From NCBI GenBank assembly GCA_016219145.1, contig JACRCG010000081.1:1-7168 (forward strand): DNA of 7,168 nt, written 5' to 3'. The position numbers and the translations under genes were made by a program. This DNA is from Deltaproteobacteria bacterium. Its GTDB lineage: Bacteria; Desulfobacterota; Desulfuromonadia; Geobacterales; Pseudopelobacteraceae. Positions 5,750 to 7,168 of the stretch are shown here, in pieces. Position 1 is the stretch's first letter. Each line of letters opens with the position of its first letter. The notes under the pieces were generated by a model. The model did not search any database. It saw nothing but the letters and a program-made list of their open reading frames with translations, and was not told the DNA's origin.

Positions 5750-6696
5750 CAAAGGCTCCTCAATGCCGCACCGATTGCGGCAGTATAGGGAAAAAGTGTT
5801 TCCTGGTCGCCTGGGGCGCTATCTCCCGGAGTTATCACCGTTTTTATTTCAAGCAGCGCCGGCGTCAATCCGGAAGCCTCCCCAACCATCTCCAGAAAGT
5901 TATGTGCGATCTCGGGAGAGGCCACACAGAAAACCGTCTTTTGCAGGCGATCCGGAAAACGCTCCTTGTAAATCAGCAGAGAGCTCTTTATCTCCATGAA
6001 CACCCTGCTTCCGGCGGCCACACCTGCACCCAGGTCCTTGATGCGTATGAATTCCGGAGTGCCCTGCGAAAATGCCATAATACCAAGTGTGCCGTCGTAA
6101 AGTGTTATCAGGATGCAATCTTCGCTCAATGCCAGACGACGCTCAAAGGCACGGCAGAGATTGAATGAATTTAAATCGATCCTGGCAGGAGTCAGGCCCG
6201 CTTTGGTCAGGAGATCCTCGTACTGGGAAATAACCGTCCGTGACACCAGCGCCACCAGAAGCGCCAGATCTCCATTTTCGCGCACCGACAGCTGTTGATA
6301 ATCCAGATGTGTGTCTGCCATATCAAAGGGGATACTCTTTTTCAATTTCCAGCGGATAAGATCGAGCGCCTCGGCCCGGCTCTTGAAGCGGCCTTCCAGA
6401 TCCAGCAGCATTATCCTGCCAACCGAGTCCGGTAATGTCACCGAAACTTTCTGGCTGGGGCTTAAAAGCAGGTTGTGGGCCGAGCGGACGGCCTGCACGA
6501 AAGCTTCCGAATCAAGGATATTCTGTTCGCGAATCGAAACCCTCAGCGTGTCGGCCGGGAAGGAAGAACAGGCTACCTTGCTGATCAGCGGTGAGCTGGT
6601 GGCACCGCCCGCCAGAGCGCATGTAACCTTGCCCGGACTTATCTCTACTCCTGTTGAGGTTCTTGAAAACAGCATCGGCTGGTCTATTCCGGTCAC
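5749..6696 (-). CDS. pilM: PilM-like actin-fold assembly protein (GspL cytoplasmic-domain equivalent)
   Basis: This 315-residue cytoplasmic protein has no membrane segment or signal peptide. It resembles PilM, which binds the N-terminal tail of PilN and couples the assembly ATPase to the inner-membrane platform. Supporting segments, numbered from the GTG start, are a first beta strand GVEISPGKV (16-24), VSVTLPD (84-90), KLKKSIPFD (117-125) followed by LDYQQL (131-136), ITLYDGTLGI (197-206) and a C-terminal PYTAAIGAAL (303-312) like the adenosine-motif helix of PilM. The first strand lacks the usual DIGSS-type phosphate loop and the second phosphate region is also diverged, so nucleotide binding may be weak. 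The GTG start overlaps the ATPase stop and an in-frame stop lies just upstream. An ATG at 6675 (residue 8, MLFSRTS) is an equally plausible start and fits the usual PilM N-terminus. Neither has a good ribosome binding site, suggesting translational coupling. It sits directly before pilN-like and pilO-like genes, as in pilMNOPQ operons. Confidence 0.88.
   Translation of the reverse strand: MTGIDQPMLFSRTSTGVEISPGKVTCALAGGATSSPLISKVACSSFPADTLRVSIREQNILDSEAFVQAVRSAHNLLLSPSQKVSVTLPDSVGRIMLLDLEGRFKSRAEALDLIRWKLKKSIPFDMADTHLDYQQLSVRENGDLALLVALVSRTVISQYEDLLTKAGLTPARIDLNSFNLCRAFERRLALSEDCILITLYDGTLGIMAFSQGTPEFIRIKDLGAGVAAGSRVFMEIKSSLLIYKERFPDRLQKTVFCVASPEIAHNFLEMVGEASGLTPALLEIKTVITPGDSAPGDQETLFPYTAAIGAALRSL
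5756..5760 (-). promoter_or_regulatory. Ribosome binding site deciding the PilN-like start
   Basis: AGGAG is embedded in the last codons of the pilM-like gene, six bases before the ATG at 5749. It favours that ATG over the adjacent upstream TTG codon and supports coupled translation across the TGATG junction. Confidence 0.65.
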
Positions 6697-7168
6697 TCAA
6701 CAAAAGTGACGCGGTTTACCTCCTTGATCGTTGTAACTCCATCTGCCAGCTTTTCTACGGCCGATTCTCTCAGGAACATGACCCCGGCATTACGGGCCGC
6801 CTGTTTCAGTTGTGTGGCAGGCACCTTGGCAATGATCAGATCCCTGATCTCGTCATTTAATTCCAGCAGTTCAATAATGGCAATACGCCCCCGGTAACCG
6901 GTCCCGTTGCATTTGTCGCAGCCGACGGACTCATAAAGAGTCCTTCCGCGAACCTGGTCGGGATCAATACCTGCCTCGCAAAGCTGGGCATCGGAGTATT
7001 GCACCGGGCGGCGACAGGTTGTACAGACCCTGCGCAACAATCTTTGAGCCATCACGCAATTCAGACAGGAGACAAAATTGTAGGGGTCGATACCCATGTG
7101 GGTAAAACGGCCAATCACATCAAAGACGTTGTTGGCATGCACGGTGGTGAAGACCAGGTGGCCGGTCA
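6693..7168 (-). CDS. gspE: GspE/PilB-family secretion ATPase, C-terminal part (partial, cut by right edge)
   Basis: This is the C-terminal end of the cytoplasmic hexameric ATPase that powers pseudopilus or pilus assembly in type II secretion and type IV pilus systems. The reading frame is open to the window edge, so the true start and the Walker A, Asp and Walker B boxes lie outside. The visible part opens with TGHLVFTTVHANN, matching the family His box (TGHLVLSTLHTND in classical members). It continues with the conserved MAQRLLRRVC stretch and a tetracysteine zinc-binding module, CTTC followed 31 residues later by CDKCNGTGYRGR. The tail (KEVNRVTFVE) also fits the family, whose members often end in a similar EV.RVT motif. 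The stop TGA overlaps the GTG start of the pilM-like gene by 4 bases (GTGA). GspE, PilB and MshE-type proteins share these motifs, so the subfamily comes from context. Family assignment is very secure; the exact name is less so. Confidence 0.95.
   Translation of the reverse strand, partial: TGHLVFTTVHANNVFDVIGRFTHMGIDPYNFVSCLNCVMAQRLLRRVCTTCRRPVQYSDAQLCEAGIDPDQVRGRTLYESVGCDKCNGTGYRGRIAIIELLELNDEIRDLIIAKVPATQLKQAARNAGVMFLRESAVEKLADGVTTIKEVNRVTFVE

Noticed and set aside
6718..6725. Perfect Shine-Dalgarno-like AAGGAGGT on the minus strand upstream of the pilM-like gene
   Set aside because: It is 21 bases from the GTG and about 42 from the ATG, too far for normal use, and it encodes the conserved KEV near the end of the ATPase, so it is probably incidental.

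Overview
The window is a single, tightly packed block of genes, all read on the minus strand. It encodes most of a trans-envelope secretion machine of the type II secretion / type IV pilus superfamily. Nothing plausible is coded on the plus strand, and I see no RNA genes, mobile elements, CRISPR arrays or terminators. The organism is a diderm (Gram-negative) bacterium, shown by the outer-membrane secretin with a lipoprotein signal. The gene mix and protein style recall the Desulfuromonadales/Geobacter group, where an 'atypical' type II system with the pseudopilin OxpG is known to be needed for secretion linked to metal-oxide reduction. That taxonomic and functional link is from memory and is not proven by the sequence.

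In transcription order (right to left) the layout is: the C-terminal end of a GspE/PilB-type assembly ATPase (cut by the right edge); a PilM-like actin-fold protein; a PilN-like and a PilO-like inner-membrane protein; a PilP/GspC-like inner-membrane protein with a proline-rich periplasmic linker; a large lipoprotein secretin with N-terminal TPRs and a C-terminal cohesin-like domain; then three pseudopilin genes in a row, the last being GspG-like. A start codon one base past the last stop suggests another gene continuing off the left edge. Most junctions overlap by 1 to 4 bases (GTGA, TGATG, TGATG, ATGA, TAATG) and the largest gap is 27 bases, so this looks like one translationally coupled operon with its promoter outside the window.

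Inferred working model: the ATPase powers assembly of a short pseudopilus from the three pseudopilins. The PilM-PilN-PilO-PilP platform links the ATPase to the periplasm, and the lipidated secretin provides the outer-membrane gate. The system is a hybrid: the platform resembles type IV pilus alignment proteins more than GspL/GspM, while the pseudopilins resemble GspG. The most notable features are the TPR-secretin-cohesin fusion, a C-terminal pattern (DP[F/L]...W...[V/I]Y...YSEW) shared by all three pseudopilins, and a pseudopilin lacking the usual Glu at mature position 5. No GspF-type membrane protein or prepilin peptidase is in the window.
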